Origin: a virus | Length of the DNA: 64,000 nucleotides | Strand: one strand, 5' to 3' | IMG/VR virus record: IMGVR_UViG_3300042879_006196 | Span: 1 to 64,000 of that record | The notes under the pieces: generated by a model | The model's database searches: none | Seen by the model: only the letters and a program-made list of their open reading frames with translations | What the model was told of the DNA's origin: nothing | Shown here: one piece after another, positions 23,982 through 31,833 of the stretch | How the letters are laid out: the number at the start of each line of letters is the position of its first letter | How positions within the stretch are numbered: the stretch's first letter is position 1 | Program-made: the position numbers and the translations under genes

Positions 23982-24157
23982 TTAATACAGATTGTGTGAA
24001 GATAAAAAATCAAATGTATGATCAGGTGGAGTGGAAGGTGTATGATCAGGAGTGGTGGTATCGGGTGAGCATTCTAGTGTTGGATCAGTTGGAGTATAAG
24101 GTGTGTAATCAGGTGTGGTGGGAGGTGTATAAGGGTGTGTGGCAGGTGTTAAAATGA
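23978..24157 (+). CDS. Array 2 unit 12
   Basis: 59 aa, ends WQVLK. Confidence 0.72.
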   Translation: MINTDCVKIKNQMYDQVEWKVYDQEWWYRVSILVLDQLEYKVCNQVWWEVYKGVWQVLK

Positions 24158-24342
24158 TTAATACAGATTGTGTGGAAGATCAGGTGTGGGATCAGGTGGA
24201 GCTTCAGGTGTGTAATCATGTGTGGTATCATGTGAGGTATCAGGCGTCTCAGCAGTTGGGGGTTAAGGTGAGAGGTCAGGTGAAATACAAGGTGAGGTAT
24301 CATGTGAGAGATCAAGTGGTGTGTGAGGTGTGGTATGATTAA
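24154..24342 (+). CDS. Array 2 unit 13
   Basis: 62 aa, MINTDCVEDQVWDQVELQV start, ends CEVWYD. Confidence 0.75.
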   Translation: MINTDCVEDQVWDQVELQVCNHVWYHVRYQASQQLGVKVRGQVKYKVRYHVRDQVVCEVWYD

Positions 24343-24412
24343 TACAGATTGTGTCAAGGTGAGGGAGCAAGATAAGGTGTGGGATCAGGTGTGGTGGAAG
24401 GTGCTCAAATGA
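24335..24412 (+). CDS. Array 2 unit 14 (short)
   Basis: 25 aa, ends WKVLK; contracted unit. Confidence 0.6.
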   Translation: MINTDCVKVREQDKVWDQVWWKVLK

Positions 24413-24603
24413 TTAAAACAGATATTGTGAAAGTGAAACGTGAAAATCAAATGTGTTTTAAGATTTATCACAATTTGGAACAACAAGTGCACTGGAATAT
24501 ACTTTATCTGGTGAAAGCTCAAACGAAAAATAGACTTTTTGCACAGAAGAATCTGCTGGGTAGGATTGTAGATCGCGAGATCAAAAGGCGCTCAAATGAT
24601 TAA
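24409..24603 (+). CDS. Array 2 unit 15 (divergent)
   Basis: 64 aa, MIKTDIVKVKRENQ start with little tetrad repeat; related to the last unit at 27233 (CFKIY block). Confidence 0.72.
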   Translation: MIKTDIVKVKRENQMCFKIYHNLEQQVHWNILYLVKAQTKNRLFAQKNLLGRIVDREIKRRSND

Positions 24604-24679
24604 TACAGATTGTGTGGTTGTGTGGAATCAGGTGAGACATCAGGTACGGCATCAGGTAAAAGTGAAGGTGTTCAAATGA
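24596..24679 (+). CDS. Array 2 unit 16 (short)
   Basis: 27 aa, ends VKVFK. Confidence 0.6.
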   Translation: MINTDCVVVWNQVRHQVRHQVKVKVFK

Positions 24680-24909
24680 TTAATACAGATTGTGTGGAGG
24701 TATGTGAGATTAATCATGTATGGACTCAGGTGAATTATAAGGTGACACATCAGGTGAAGAGAGTGGCATCTCAGGTTCACTCTGAGGTGAGACATCAGGT
24801 ACGGCATCAGGTGTGGTGTGAGGTAGAGGATCAGGTGGAGTGGAATGTGTGGAATAAGGTGCTGGGTCAGGTGTGGAATCAGGTGAGGATTCAGGTGTGG
24901 TATGATTAA
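24676..24909 (+). CDS. Array 2 unit 17
   Basis: 77 aa, MINTDCVEVCEINHVW start, shared with 29654; ends IQVWYD. Confidence 0.75.
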   Translation: MINTDCVEVCEINHVWTQVNYKVTHQVKRVASQVHSEVRHQVRHQVWCEVEDQVEWNVWNKVLGQVWNQVRIQVWYD

Positions 24910-25072
24910 TACAGATTGTGTGGAAGATCAGGTGTGGGATCAGGTGGAGCTTCAGGTGTGTAATCAGGTGAGGTATCAGGTGAGGTATCAGGTGAGGGTT
25001 CAGGTGTGTGATAAGGTGAGGGGGAGGTGGTGCTACGTAAGAGTGAAGGTGTTGTTTAAGGTGTTCAGATGA
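24902..25072 (+). CDS. Array 2 unit 18
   Basis: 56 aa; DQVWDQVELQVCNQV start shared with units 13 and 19; then a GRWCYVRVKV segment where the tetrad phase breaks; ends KVFR. Confidence 0.72.
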   Translation: MINTDCVEDQVWDQVELQVCNQVRYQVRYQVRVQVCDKVRGRWCYVRVKVLFKVFR

Positions 25073-25257
25073 TTAATACAGATTGTGTGGAAGATCAGGT
25101 GTGGGATCAGGTGGAGCTTCAGGTGTGTAATCAGGCGAGGTATCAGGTGAGGTATCAGGTGAGGGAGGAGGTGTCTGATAAGGTGAGGGGTCAGGTGAGA
25201 TATAAGGTGAGGCATCATGTGAGAGATCAGGTGGTGTGTGAGGTGTTCTATGATTAA
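25069..25257 (+). CDS. Array 2 unit 19
   Basis: 62 aa, near duplicate of unit 13; ends CEVFYD. Confidence 0.75.
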   Translation: MINTDCVEDQVWDQVELQVCNQARYQVRYQVREEVSDKVRGQVRYKVRHHVRDQVVCEVFYD

Positions 25258-25399
25258 TACAGATTGTGTAAAGGTGAGGGAGCAAGATAAGGTGTGGAAT
25301 CAGGTGCAGGATCATGTGTGGTTTGAGTTGTGGTATAAGGTGCGGGATCAGGTGAAGATTGAGGTGAGGTTTCAGGTGTGGGTTCAGGTGTTCAAATGA
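25250..25399 (+). CDS. Array 2 unit 20
   Basis: 49 aa; its DHVWFELWYKVRDQVK block recurs in unit 24. Confidence 0.72.
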   Translation: MINTDCVKVREQDKVWNQVQDHVWFELWYKVRDQVKIEVRFQVWVQVFK

Positions 25400-25560
25400 T
25401 AAATACAGATTGTGTGGAAGTGGAAGATGATTCAAATTTGACTAAAATGAAACATGTGTTGACTCATGTGCGCGATAGGGTGGAGGTTAGGGTGTGGTTT
25501 GCGGTGTCGGCTCTTGTGGAATGTCGGTATTGGTATGAAGTAAGAGATAATGTGTTCTAA
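25396..25560 (+). CDS. Array 2 unit 21
   Basis: 54 aa, starts ATGATAAATACAG; ends RDNVF with TAATG overlap. Confidence 0.72.
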   Translation: MINTDCVEVEDDSNLTKMKHVLTHVRDRVEVRVWFAVSALVECRYWYEVRDNVF

Positions 25561-25724
25561 TGATTAATACAGATTGTGTGGAAGTGAAACATCCAGTGTG
25601 GGGTGAGGTGAGGGAACAGGCAAGGGTTACAATAGTTTATCATTTGTGGCATCAGGTGTGGTACCAGGTTGCGTGGGATGTAGAGGATCAGGTGTTGGAT
25701 CAGGTGTGGAATCAGGTGTTCTAA
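25560..25724 (+). CDS. Array 2 unit 22
   Basis: 54 aa, ends NQVF; TAATG 1-nt overlap on both sides. Confidence 0.72.
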   Translation: MINTDCVEVKHPVWGEVREQARVTIVYHLWHQVWYQVAWDVEDQVLDQVWNQVF

Positions 25725-25891
25725 TGATTAATACAGATTGTGTGGTAGCGAAGAATCTGGTGCGGAATCAAATGAGGAATCATGTACAGTATCAGGTGCA
25801 GACTCAGGTGTATGAAAAGGTAGATTATCAGGTGTGGGATAAGGTGCGATGGAAGGTGTATGCTCAGGTGCGGGATAAGGTGTTTAGATGA
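25724..25891 (+). CDS. Array 2 unit 23
   Basis: 55 aa, near copy of array 1 unit 10 (NQMRNHVQYQVQTQVYEK). Confidence 0.75.
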   Translation: MINTDCVVAKNLVRNQMRNHVQYQVQTQVYEKVDYQVWDKVRWKVYAQVRDKVFR

Positions 25892-26061
25892 TTAATACAG
25901 ATTGTGTGGAAGTGAGGGAGCGGGATCAGGCGTGGAAAAAAGTGCAGAATCATGTGTGGAATCAGGTGCAGGATCATGTGTGGTTTGAGTTGTGGTATAA
26001 GGTGCGGGATCAGGTGAAGATTGAGGTGTGGAATAGGGTGTGGTGGAAGGTGTTCAAATGA
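25888..26061 (+). CDS. Array 2 unit 24
   Basis: 57 aa, ends WKVFK. Confidence 0.72.
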   Translation: MINTDCVEVRERDQAWKKVQNHVWNQVQDHVWFELWYKVRDQVKIEVWNRVWWKVFK

Positions 26062-26231
26062 TAAATACAGATTGTGTGAAAGATCAGGTGTGGAATCAGG
26101 TGTGGAATAAGGTGTTGAATCAGGCGTGGGGTCAGGTGGAGTATCAGGTGGAGATTCAGGTGTGGGATCAGGTATGGATTCAGGTATGGAAGGTGTGTTG
26201 TAAAATACAGAATCAGGTGTGGCATGATTAA
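26058..26231 (+). CDS. Array 2 unit 25
   Basis: 57 aa, MINTDCVKDQVWNQVWNKV start, ends VWHD. Confidence 0.75.
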   Translation: MINTDCVKDQVWNQVWNKVLNQAWGQVEYQVEIQVWDQVWIQVWKVCCKIQNQVWHD

Positions 26232-26409
26232 TACAGATTGTGTGGATGTATGTGATAATAATTATCAGTTTTGGTATGTAGTGTCTCAGGTTCAGGTTGA
26301 GGCAAATCAGGTGGAGATTCAGGTGTTTAGACAAGTGAGGAAACTAACGTGGGCTCAGGTAAGATATCAGGTGACACACAAGGTAATTGATCAGGTGTGG
26401 TATGATTAA
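26224..26409 (+). CDS. Array 2 unit 26
   Basis: 61 aa, MINTDCVDVCDNNYQFW start, ends QVWYD. Confidence 0.75.
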   Translation: MINTDCVDVCDNNYQFWYVVSQVQVEANQVEIQVFRQVRKLTWAQVRYQVTHKVIDQVWYD

Positions 26410-26575
26410 TACAGATTGTGTGAAAGATCAGGTGTGGAATAAGGCGCTGGATCAGAAGTGGGGTCAGGTGAGGAAACAGGTGTGTGAGCATGTATGGGAT
26501 CAGGTGTGGAATAAGGTGTGGGATCGTTTGTTTTGGGTAAGATTCAAGGTGAAGTATCAGGTGTGGCATGATTAA
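26402..26575 (+). CDS. Array 2 unit 27
   Basis: 57 aa, ends YQVWHD. Confidence 0.75.
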   Translation: MINTDCVKDQVWNKALDQKWGQVRKQVCEHVWDQVWNKVWDRLFWVRFKVKYQVWHD

Positions 26576-26765
26576 TACAGATTGTGTGAAAGTGAGTGAG
26601 TGTGATAAGGTGCAGGATCAGGTGAGACAGCAGATGCGGGATCAGGTGAAAGATCAGGCGTTGAAGGGGTTTATTCAGGTATATTGGCAGGTGAGTAATC
26701 AGGTGGAGTATAAGGTGTGGGAGAAGGTGATCAAACAGGTACGACTTCAGGTGTGGTATGATTAA
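26568..26765 (+). CDS. Array 2 unit 28
   Basis: 65 aa, MINTDCVKVSECDKV start, ends LQVWYD. Confidence 0.75.
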   Translation: MINTDCVKVSECDKVQDQVRQQMRDQVKDQALKGFIQVYWQVSNQVEYKVWEKVIKQVRLQVWYD

Positions 26766-26928
26766 TACAGATTGTGTGAAAGAGCAGGTGTGGAATAAGG
26801 TGCTGGGTCAGGTGAGATACAAGGTGAGGTATCAGGTAGAGGATAAGGTGGAGTGGAAGGTGTTAAATCAGGTATATGATAAGGTGTTTAAATTGAATTA
26901 TAAGGTGTTGAAAAAGGTGTTCAGATGA
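26758..26928 (+). CDS. Array 2 unit 29
   Basis: 56 aa, ends KKVFR. Confidence 0.72.
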   Translation: MINTDCVKEQVWNKVLGQVRYKVRYQVEDKVEWKVLNQVYDKVFKLNYKVLKKVFR

Positions 26929-27080
26929 TTAATACAGATTGTATAGAGATATTTGAGATTGAAGATCAGGCGTTGGATCAGGTGAGTGATCAGGTGGAGA
27001 TGGAGGTGAGGTATCAGGTGAGATATAAGGTGAGGCATCATGTGAGAGATCAGGTGTGGTGTGAGGTGTTCTATGATTAA
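26925..27080 (+). CDS. Array 2 unit 30
   Basis: 51 aa, MINTDCIEIFEIEDQAL start identical to unit 31; ends EVFYD. Confidence 0.75.
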   Translation: MINTDCIEIFEIEDQALDQVSDQVEMEVRYQVRYKVRHHVRDQVWCEVFYD

Positions 27081-27240
27081 TACAGATTGTATAGAGATAT
27101 TTGAGATTGAAGATCAGGCGTTGGATCAGGTGAGTGATCAGGTGGAGATGGAGGTGTGGCATCATGTGTTGGATCAAGTTGTGGGTGAGGTGTGGTATCA
27201 GGTGTGGTATCAGGTGAATTATCAGGTGTGGTATGATTAA
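27073..27240 (+). CDS. Array 2 unit 31
   Basis: 55 aa, first 28 residues as unit 30, then different repeats; a clear junction of duplication. Confidence 0.75.
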   Translation: MINTDCIEIFEIEDQALDQVSDQVEMEVWHHVLDQVVGEVWYQVWYQVNYQVWYD

Positions 27241-27430
27241 TACAGATTGTGTGAAAGTGAAACGTGAAGATCAATTGTGTTTTAAGATTTATTATAATTT
27301 CGATCATAAAATGCACTGGGAGATGATGTATCAAGCGCATTACAAACCCCAATATCAAGCAGAATATTATTTATGCTGTAATATTTACAATAAAGGATGG
27401 AAGCAGATAACAGAGCAGATATTCAAATGA
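27233..27430 (+). CDS. Array 2 unit 32 (last, divergent)
   Basis: 65 aa, MINTDCVKVKRED start; tetrad repeats lost, aromatic and Cys-rich instead; ends EQIFK. Confidence 0.72.
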   Translation: MINTDCVKVKREDQLCFKIYYNFDHKMHWEMMYQAHYKPQYQAEYYLCCNIYNKGWKQITEQIFK

Positions 27431-27900
27431 TGAATCACTTCAAAGATTCCTTTTTTATGAAACATCCCACTGGACTCCGCGACAAAAAATGATCCCTCTT
27501 TAATGCAGAATAAAACACCTTTTCATCACCCTTTTTGTACCCCACACCTGACCAAAAACAAGGCTTCACACACACTAATTTATATGCCTTTCTGTTCATT
27601 TTTTACTCTATGAATTCCTATATGAACACACAATCTGAAACACGATCTCTATATCCCTAATACAATTAAGATACAATTAAAAAATCACATATTCATTATG
27701 CATTTTTTTCACCTTCCACCACCTCAAATGATAAAAAAAAAATTACACAAGATATATATGATTTTTTTCAATTTTTTCTACTCTATGAAAAATTAATGAG
27801 ATTTTTTGTCAAATCATTTTTCATCTCTGAAAAAATCATATCATTTTCTCTTTCTATTTTTTTCTGATTTTCGCCCGATTTTTCCTCATCAATTTTGCCC
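27431..27900. other. Intergenic, AT-rich and pyrimidine-skewed
   Basis: About 470 bp with no gene on either strand. The + strand is rich in T and C, opposite to the G/T-rich arrays on both sides. Contains one ACACAATCTG (near 27629), long A and T runs, and two GCCCGATTTTT stretches before the next promoter. Confidence 0.6.
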
Positions 27901-27902
27901 GA

Positions 27903-27935
27903 TTTTTTCCAGTTTTAACATTTTCTTTTTATAAT
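27903..27935 (+). promoter_or_regulatory. Class A promoter of array 3
   Basis: TTTTTTCCAGTTTTAACA, TATAAT 27930-27935; the first ATG is 33 nt on, so this transcript has a short leader. Confidence 0.8.
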
Positions 27936-27968
27936 GTTTCCAAGACAAATTTCGTAGAATGTAGTGGT

Positions 27969-28136
27969 ATGATTAATATACATAATGTAGAATTGAATGA
28001 CAAGGATTACATAAAAATAAAAGATTTCATTTCTTCCCATGTAAATGAAAATGTCTGGTTTCGTGTGAATGATCAAGTGAGGAAATATTTCTGCCATAAA
28101 CACAGAGGTAAAATTTATAAGAGGATGTTCAAATGA
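27969..28136 (+). CDS. Array 3 unit 1 (divergent)
   Basis: 55 aa, MINIHNVELNDKDY start, almost no tetrad repeats; ends RMFK. Confidence 0.7.
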   Translation: MINIHNVELNDKDYIKIKDFISSHVNENVWFRVNDQVRKYFCHKHRGKIYKRMFK

Positions 28137-28324
28137 TTAATATAGATTGTGTGAAGGTATTTGATATGAAACAGGTGTGGGATGAGCTGACTTTTCAAGT
28201 GAGTGATCCAGTGGATAAGCATGTGCTGTCTGACGTGTGGTATCAAGTGAGGGATAAGGTGTGGATTCAGGTACGATTTAAGGTGTGGATTAGGGTGTTG
28301 TTATGGTTAATACAGATTGTGTGA
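28133..28324 (+). CDS. Array 3 unit 2 (read-through end)
   Basis: 63 aa, MINIDCVKVFDM start. The frame runs through the next start and ends WLIQIV, giving a 22-nt overlap. Confidence 0.7.
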   Translation: MINIDCVKVFDMKQVWDELTFQVSDPVDKHVLSDVWYQVRDKVWIQVRFKVWIRVLLWLIQIV

Positions 28325-28491
28325 AGGTGAGGGTGCTGAATCAGGTGAGTGATCAGGTGCGGGATCAAGTGAACTATCCAGAGGCAAATCATGTGCTGTC
28401 TGACGTGTGGCATCAAGTGAGGGATCAGGTGTGGATTCAGGTACGATTTAAGGTGTGGATTAGGGTGTTATGGTTAATACAGATTGTGTGA
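28303..28491 (+). CDS. Array 3 unit 3 (read-through end)
   Basis: 62 aa, MVNTDCVKV start, close copy of unit 2, also ends WLIQIV through the next start. Confidence 0.7.
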   Translation: MVNTDCVKVRVLNQVSDQVRDQVNYPEANHVLSDVWHQVRDQVWIQVRFKVWIRVLWLIQIV

Positions 28492-28637
28492 AGGTATTTA
28501 ACCTAATACAAGCGTGGGATGAACTAACAACTTATCAGGTAAGGTATTCAGTGAAATATCATGTGCTGCATAATCTCTGGTATGAAGTGGGGGCTGGGGT
28601 GAAGATTGAGGTGAGGCATAAGGTGTGGTTTGATTAA
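28470..28637 (+). CDS. Array 3 unit 4
   Basis: 55 aa, MVNTDCVKVFNLIQ start, ends KVWFD. Confidence 0.72.
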   Translation: MVNTDCVKVFNLIQAWDELTTYQVRYSVKYHVLHNLWYEVGAGVKIEVRHKVWFD

Positions 28638-28784
28638 TACAGATTGTTTGAAGTAAAAGTGATTAGATATCAGGTAAGTGATAAGTTGTGGGAGTTGGTG
28701 ATCAGACAGGTATGGAATCAGGTGAGGTATAATGGTCGGTGGCATCAGGTAGAGGGGAGGGTGCGGGATCGGTTGTTCAAATGA
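28630..28784 (+). pseudogene. Array 3 unit 5, frameshifted
   Basis: TTG start then MINTDCLK and stop. Relative to intact units one base is missing in GTGTGGAA (here GTTTGAA). Beyond it the other frame continues V-K-V-I-R-Y-Q-V and ends DRLFK. Confidence 0.75.
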
Positions 28785-28957
28785 TTAATACAGATTGTGT
28801 GGAAGTGAATTATAGGGGGTGGATTCAGGTACGATTTAAGGTGTGGTTTGAGGTGAGAGATCGGGTGTGGCTTGAGGTAAGTGAACATCCAGTGTGGAGT
28901 CAAATTTTTTTCCATCAGGTGTTTGAAAAGGTGGAGTGCGAAGTGTGGTATGATTAA
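28781..28957 (+). CDS. Array 3 unit 6
   Basis: 58 aa, MINTDCVEVNYRGW start, ends CEVWYD. Confidence 0.73.
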   Translation: MINTDCVEVNYRGWIQVRFKVWFEVRDRVWLEVSEHPVWSQIFFHQVFEKVECEVWYD

Positions 28958-29153
28958 TATAGATTATGTGAGGGTGAGGAATCAGGTGGGTGAGCAGGTG
29001 AGCTGTCAGGTGTGGAATCAGGTGTTTGAGCATTTAGAAGATCAGGTAGAGTATCAAGTGTATAATCAGATTTTGTCTGAGTTGCATGATCAGTTGTATT
29101 ATAAGGACTGGGAGGTGTGTTATAAAATACGGCAAAAGGTGTGGTATGATTAA
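28950..29153 (+). CDS. Array 3 unit 7
   Basis: 67 aa, MINIDYVRVRNQV start, ends QKVWYD. Confidence 0.73.
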   Translation: MINIDYVRVRNQVGEQVSCQVWNQVFEHLEDQVEYQVYNQILSELHDQLYYKDWEVCYKIRQKVWYD

Positions 29154-29289
29154 TACAGATTGTGTGAAAGTGGAGAATCATGGTTGTTGGCAGTTTAGGG
29201 ATCAGGTGTGGTATCAAGTGGAGCAACAGGTGTGGCACAAGGTGTCTAATGGGGTTCGGGATAGGGTGTGGATTAAGGTGTTCAGATGA
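29146..29289 (+). CDS. Array 3 unit 8
   Basis: 47 aa, ends IKVFR. Confidence 0.73.
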   Translation: MINTDCVKVENHGCWQFRDQVWYQVEQQVWHKVSNGVRDRVWIKVFR

Positions 29290-29474
29290 TTAATACAGAT
29301 TGTGTGAAGGTATTTGAACTAAATCAATTGTGGAATCAAGTGAGTGATCAGGTGGAGTGGAAGGTGCGTGATGAGGTAGAGTATAAGGTGTGGCTTCAGG
29401 TAAGATACAAGGTGTGGGATCAGGTGCAGTTTTGGGTAAGATTCAAGGTGAAGTATCAGGTGTGGCATGATTAA
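29286..29474 (+). CDS. Array 3 unit 9
   Basis: 62 aa, MINTDCVKVFELNQLW start; ends RFKVKYQVWHD as array 2 unit 27. Confidence 0.75.
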   Translation: MINTDCVKVFELNQLWNQVSDQVEWKVRDEVEYKVWLQVRYKVWDQVQFWVRFKVKYQVWHD

Positions 29475-29661
29475 TACAGATTGTGTGGAAGTGAAACATC
29501 CAGTGTGGACTCAGGTGCAGAATCAGGTATATTGGCAGGTGAGTAAACAGGCATGTCATAAGGTGGAGTGGAAGGTGTGGCATAAGGTGTGTAGTGGGGT
29601 GCGGGAATGGGTTGTGTATCAGGTGTGGGATCGGGTTGTGTATCTAACGTTAAATGATTAA
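29467..29661 (+). CDS. Array 3 unit 10
   Basis: 64 aa, MINTDCVEVKHPVWTQV start, ends YLTLND. Confidence 0.75.
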   Translation: MINTDCVEVKHPVWTQVQNQVYWQVSKQACHKVEWKVWHKVCSGVREWVVYQVWDRVVYLTLND

Positions 29662-29830
29662 TACAGATTGCGTGAAGGTATGTGAGATTAATCATGTATG
29701 GACTCAGGTGAATTATAAGGTGACACATCAGGTGAAAAGAGTGGCATCTCAGGTTCGCTTTGAGGTGATGAGTCAGGTGTGGGATCAGGTGTATTGGATG
29801 ATGTGGCAAAAGGTGGTGTGGTATGATTAA
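29654..29830 (+). CDS. Array 3 unit 11
   Basis: 58 aa, first half nearly identical to array 2 unit 17; ends VVWYD. Confidence 0.75.
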   Translation: MINTDCVKVCEINHVWTQVNYKVTHQVKRVASQVRFEVMSQVWDQVYWMMWQKVVWYD

Positions 29831-29966
29831 TACAGATTGTGTGGAAGTGGAACATAAAGTGTTGGAGACGATGTGGTATCATATGTGGGAAAAGGTGTGC
29901 TATGGGCTGATATTTCAGGTATGTAGTGAAGTGAGGCTTAAAGTGAGGCTTAAGGTTTTTGTTTGA
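29823..29966 (+). CDS. Array 3 unit 12 (early stop)
   Basis: 47 aa, ends KVFV 8 nt before the next start rather than overlapping it. Confidence 0.68.
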   Translation: MINTDCVEVEHKVLETMWYHMWEKVCYGLIFQVCSEVRLKVRLKVFV

Positions 29967-29974
29967 GGTGTGGT

Positions 29975-30157
29975 ATGATTAATACAGATTGTGTGGAGAT
30001 GGTGCGTCCAGTGTGGACTCAGGTTCGAAATCAACTGTTTACTCAGGTGCAGAATCAGGTAGATCATAAGGTGAGGGCTCAGGTGTTCTTGAACGTGTGG
30101 TCTAAGGTGTGGGATCAGGGGTGGTATCAGGCGTGGGATAAGGTGATAAATGATTAA
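29975..30157 (+). CDS. Array 3 unit 13
   Basis: 60 aa, MINTDCVEMVRPVW start, ends VIND. Confidence 0.74.
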   Translation: MINTDCVEMVRPVWTQVRNQLFTQVQNQVDHKVRAQVFLNVWSKVWDQGWYQAWDKVIND

Positions 30158-30368
30158 TACAGATTTTGTGGAAGTGAAAAATCAAATGTGGGGTGAGGTG
30201 AGGGATCATGCGTGGTTGAAGGTGTGGTATCTGGCGAGGAATCAGGTGAGGAACCAGGTAAATGATCAGGTAAGTGGTGAGGTGATTAGTCTGCTTGTGT
30301 ATCAGGTGTGGCATCAGGTGTTGTATCAGTTGACTGATATGGTTTGGAATAAGGTGATAAATGATTAA
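30150..30368 (+). CDS. Array 3 unit 14
   Basis: 72 aa, MINTDFVEVKNQMW start, ends VIND. Confidence 0.74.
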   Translation: MINTDFVEVKNQMWGEVRDHAWLKVWYLARNQVRNQVNDQVSGEVISLLVYQVWHQVLYQLTDMVWNKVIND

Positions 30369-30576
30369 TACAGATTGTGTGGAAGTGAAAAATCATCCAC
30401 ATATGCAGGTAAGACAGCAGATGAGACACAGGGCGTGGTTTCAGGTGTGGAATCAGTTGGTTCCTATGGTTTGTGATCATGTGTGGAAGCACATGTATAT
30501 TCAGGTGCAAATTCAAGTGTTGGATAAAGTGATGTATGGATTGTATGAAGAAGGTGAACAATCAGGTGTGGCATGA
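30361..30576 (+). CDS. Array 3 unit 15
   Basis: 71 aa, MINTDCVEVKNHPHMQ start; ends EQSGVA, a tail out of the usual phase. Confidence 0.72.
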   Translation: MINTDCVEVKNHPHMQVRQQMRHRAWFQVWNQLVPMVCDHVWKHMYIQVQIQVLDKVMYGLYEEGEQSGVA

Positions 30577-30719
30577 TTAATACAGATTATGTGGGCTTAC
30601 TCGGAGCGGCAAAAACTCAGGCTCAAAATGAAATTAACAGTATTGTGCAACTTGAAGTGTGGGAGAAGGTGATCAGTCAGGCATGGCTTAACACGTGGCA
30701 AAAGGTGTGGTATGATTAA
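30573..30719 (+). CDS. Array 3 unit 16
   Basis: 48 aa, MINTDYVGLLGAAKTQ start, ends KVWYD. Confidence 0.72.
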   Translation: MINTDYVGLLGAAKTQAQNEINSIVQLEVWEKVISQAWLNTWQKVWYD

Positions 30720-30888
30720 TACAGATTGTGTGAAAGTGGGGAATCCAGTGGGGAATCAGTTGGGGTTTGAGGTGAATTTTCAGGCGAGGTGGCAAGTGAT
30801 GTCTCATGTGGAATATGTGGTGCGGCATGATGTGAGGGATCAGCTGGAGTGCAAAGTTTGGTATATGTGGTGGAAGGTGTGCAAATGA
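30712..30888 (+). CDS. Array 3 unit 17
   Basis: 58 aa, MINTDCVKVGNPVGNQ start, ends KVCK. Confidence 0.73.
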   Translation: MINTDCVKVGNPVGNQLGFEVNFQARWQVMSHVEYVVRHDVRDQLECKVWYMWWKVCK

Positions 30889-31088
30889 TTAATACAGATT
30901 GTGTGAAAGTGGAAAATCAAGTGTTTAATGAGGTGCAGAATCAGGTGTGGTGGAAGGTACATGCTCAGGTGTTCCGTAAGCTGAGAGGTAAGGAATGGTT
31001 GGCTGAGTTGTGGCAACAGAAAACATATGTTGTCACGTATCAGAATCAGGTTCTACTTAAAGTAAAACTTCAGGTGTGGTATGATTAA
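30885..31088 (+). CDS. Array 3 unit 18
   Basis: 67 aa, ends LQVWYD. Confidence 0.74.
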   Translation: MINTDCVKVENQVFNEVQNQVWWKVHAQVFRKLRGKEWLAELWQQKTYVVTYQNQVLLKVKLQVWYD

Positions 31089-31260
31089 TACAGATTGTGT
31101 GGAATTGTATAATGAGGTTTCGAATCAAGTGAGGGATCAGGCGTGGGCTCATGGACTTCAGGCGTGGTGGCAAGTGAGGAATAAGATAAGGTATCAGCCT
31201 TGGCATCAAATTAGTAGGAAGGTGAGAAAACAGGTATGGTATGAGGTGTGGTATGATTAA
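31081..31260 (+). CDS. Array 3 unit 19
   Basis: 59 aa, MINTDCVELYNEVSNQV start; its ISRKVRKQVW end is shared with unit 20. Confidence 0.74.
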   Translation: MINTDCVELYNEVSNQVRDQAWAHGLQAWWQVRNKIRYQPWHQISRKVRKQVWYEVWYD

Positions 31261-31504
31261 TACAGATTGTGTGAAAGTGTATAATGAGGTGCAGAATCAA
31301 GTGAGGGATCATGTGTGGATTAATACAGATTGTGTTAATACAGATTATGTTGAATTGTATTATGAGGTTTCGATTCAAGTGAGGGATCAGGTGTGGTATC
31401 AGGCGTGGGATAAGGTTTGGGATCAAGTGAGGAATAAGATGAAGTATCAGGCTTGGCATCAAATTAGTAGGAAGGTTAGAAAACAGGTATGGTTTGAGGT
31501 GTAG
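31253..31504 (+). CDS. Array 3 unit 20 (fused units)
   Basis: 83 aa, longest unit. Contains internal WINTDCVNTDYVELYY, the remains of two further starts, so it is an in-frame fusion of two or three units. Confidence 0.74.
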   Translation: MINTDCVKVYNEVQNQVRDHVWINTDCVNTDYVELYYEVSIQVRDQVWYQAWDKVWDQVRNKMKYQAWHQISRKVRKQVWFEV

Positions 31505-31505
31505 T

Positions 31506-31676
31506 ATGATTAATACAGATTTTGTGAAAGTGGAAATTTGGGTGTGGGATCAGCTAAAGAATCATGTGAAAAATGAATTTAGTAGTGAAGTGTGGCAACA
31601 GGTAAATGTTAGGATGTGCGATCAGGTGTGGGAGAAGGTGATCAGACAGGTACGATATAAGGTGTGGTATGATTAA
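31506..31676 (+). CDS. Array 3 unit 21
   Basis: 56 aa, MINTDFVKVEIWVW start, ends YKVWYD. Confidence 0.73.
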   Translation: MINTDFVKVEIWVWDQLKNHVKNEFSSEVWQQVNVRMCDQVWEKVIRQVRYKVWYD

Positions 31677-31833
31677 TACAGATTGTGTGAAGATATATAA
31701 TAGTAAAAATCCAATGATTGATCATATGTGGGATCTAGTGACAACCCAATCGTTTTATGAGTTTTTGAATTATGTGCTTTTCAAGGTAAAGAGACAGATA
31801 TGGAATAAGGTGTGGCTTGAGGTGTTCAAATGA
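31669..31833 (+). CDS. Array 3 unit 22
   Basis: 54 aa, degenerate repeats, ends LEVFK. Confidence 0.72.
   Translation: MINTDCVKIYNSKNPMIDHMWDLVTTQSFYEFLNYVLFKVKRQIWNKVWLEVFK

Larger units (their letters stand above)
22165..27430 (+). repeat. MINTDCV mini-gene array 2 (32 units)
   Basis: Same architecture as array 1, with a class A promoter placed directly on the first unit. Units vary from 25 to 77 codons. Several share long identical blocks (24154/24902/25069; 26925/27073), showing recent duplication and recombination. Confidence 0.9.

Noticed and set aside
16260-29882. Long antisense and off-frame ORFs in the arrays (HLIPHLIPHL-type on the minus strand, TPDTTPD-type in other frames)
   Set aside because: They are the other frames of the same 12-nt repeat, have no consistent starts or ribosome sites, and lack the regular start/stop overlaps of the MINTDCV frame.
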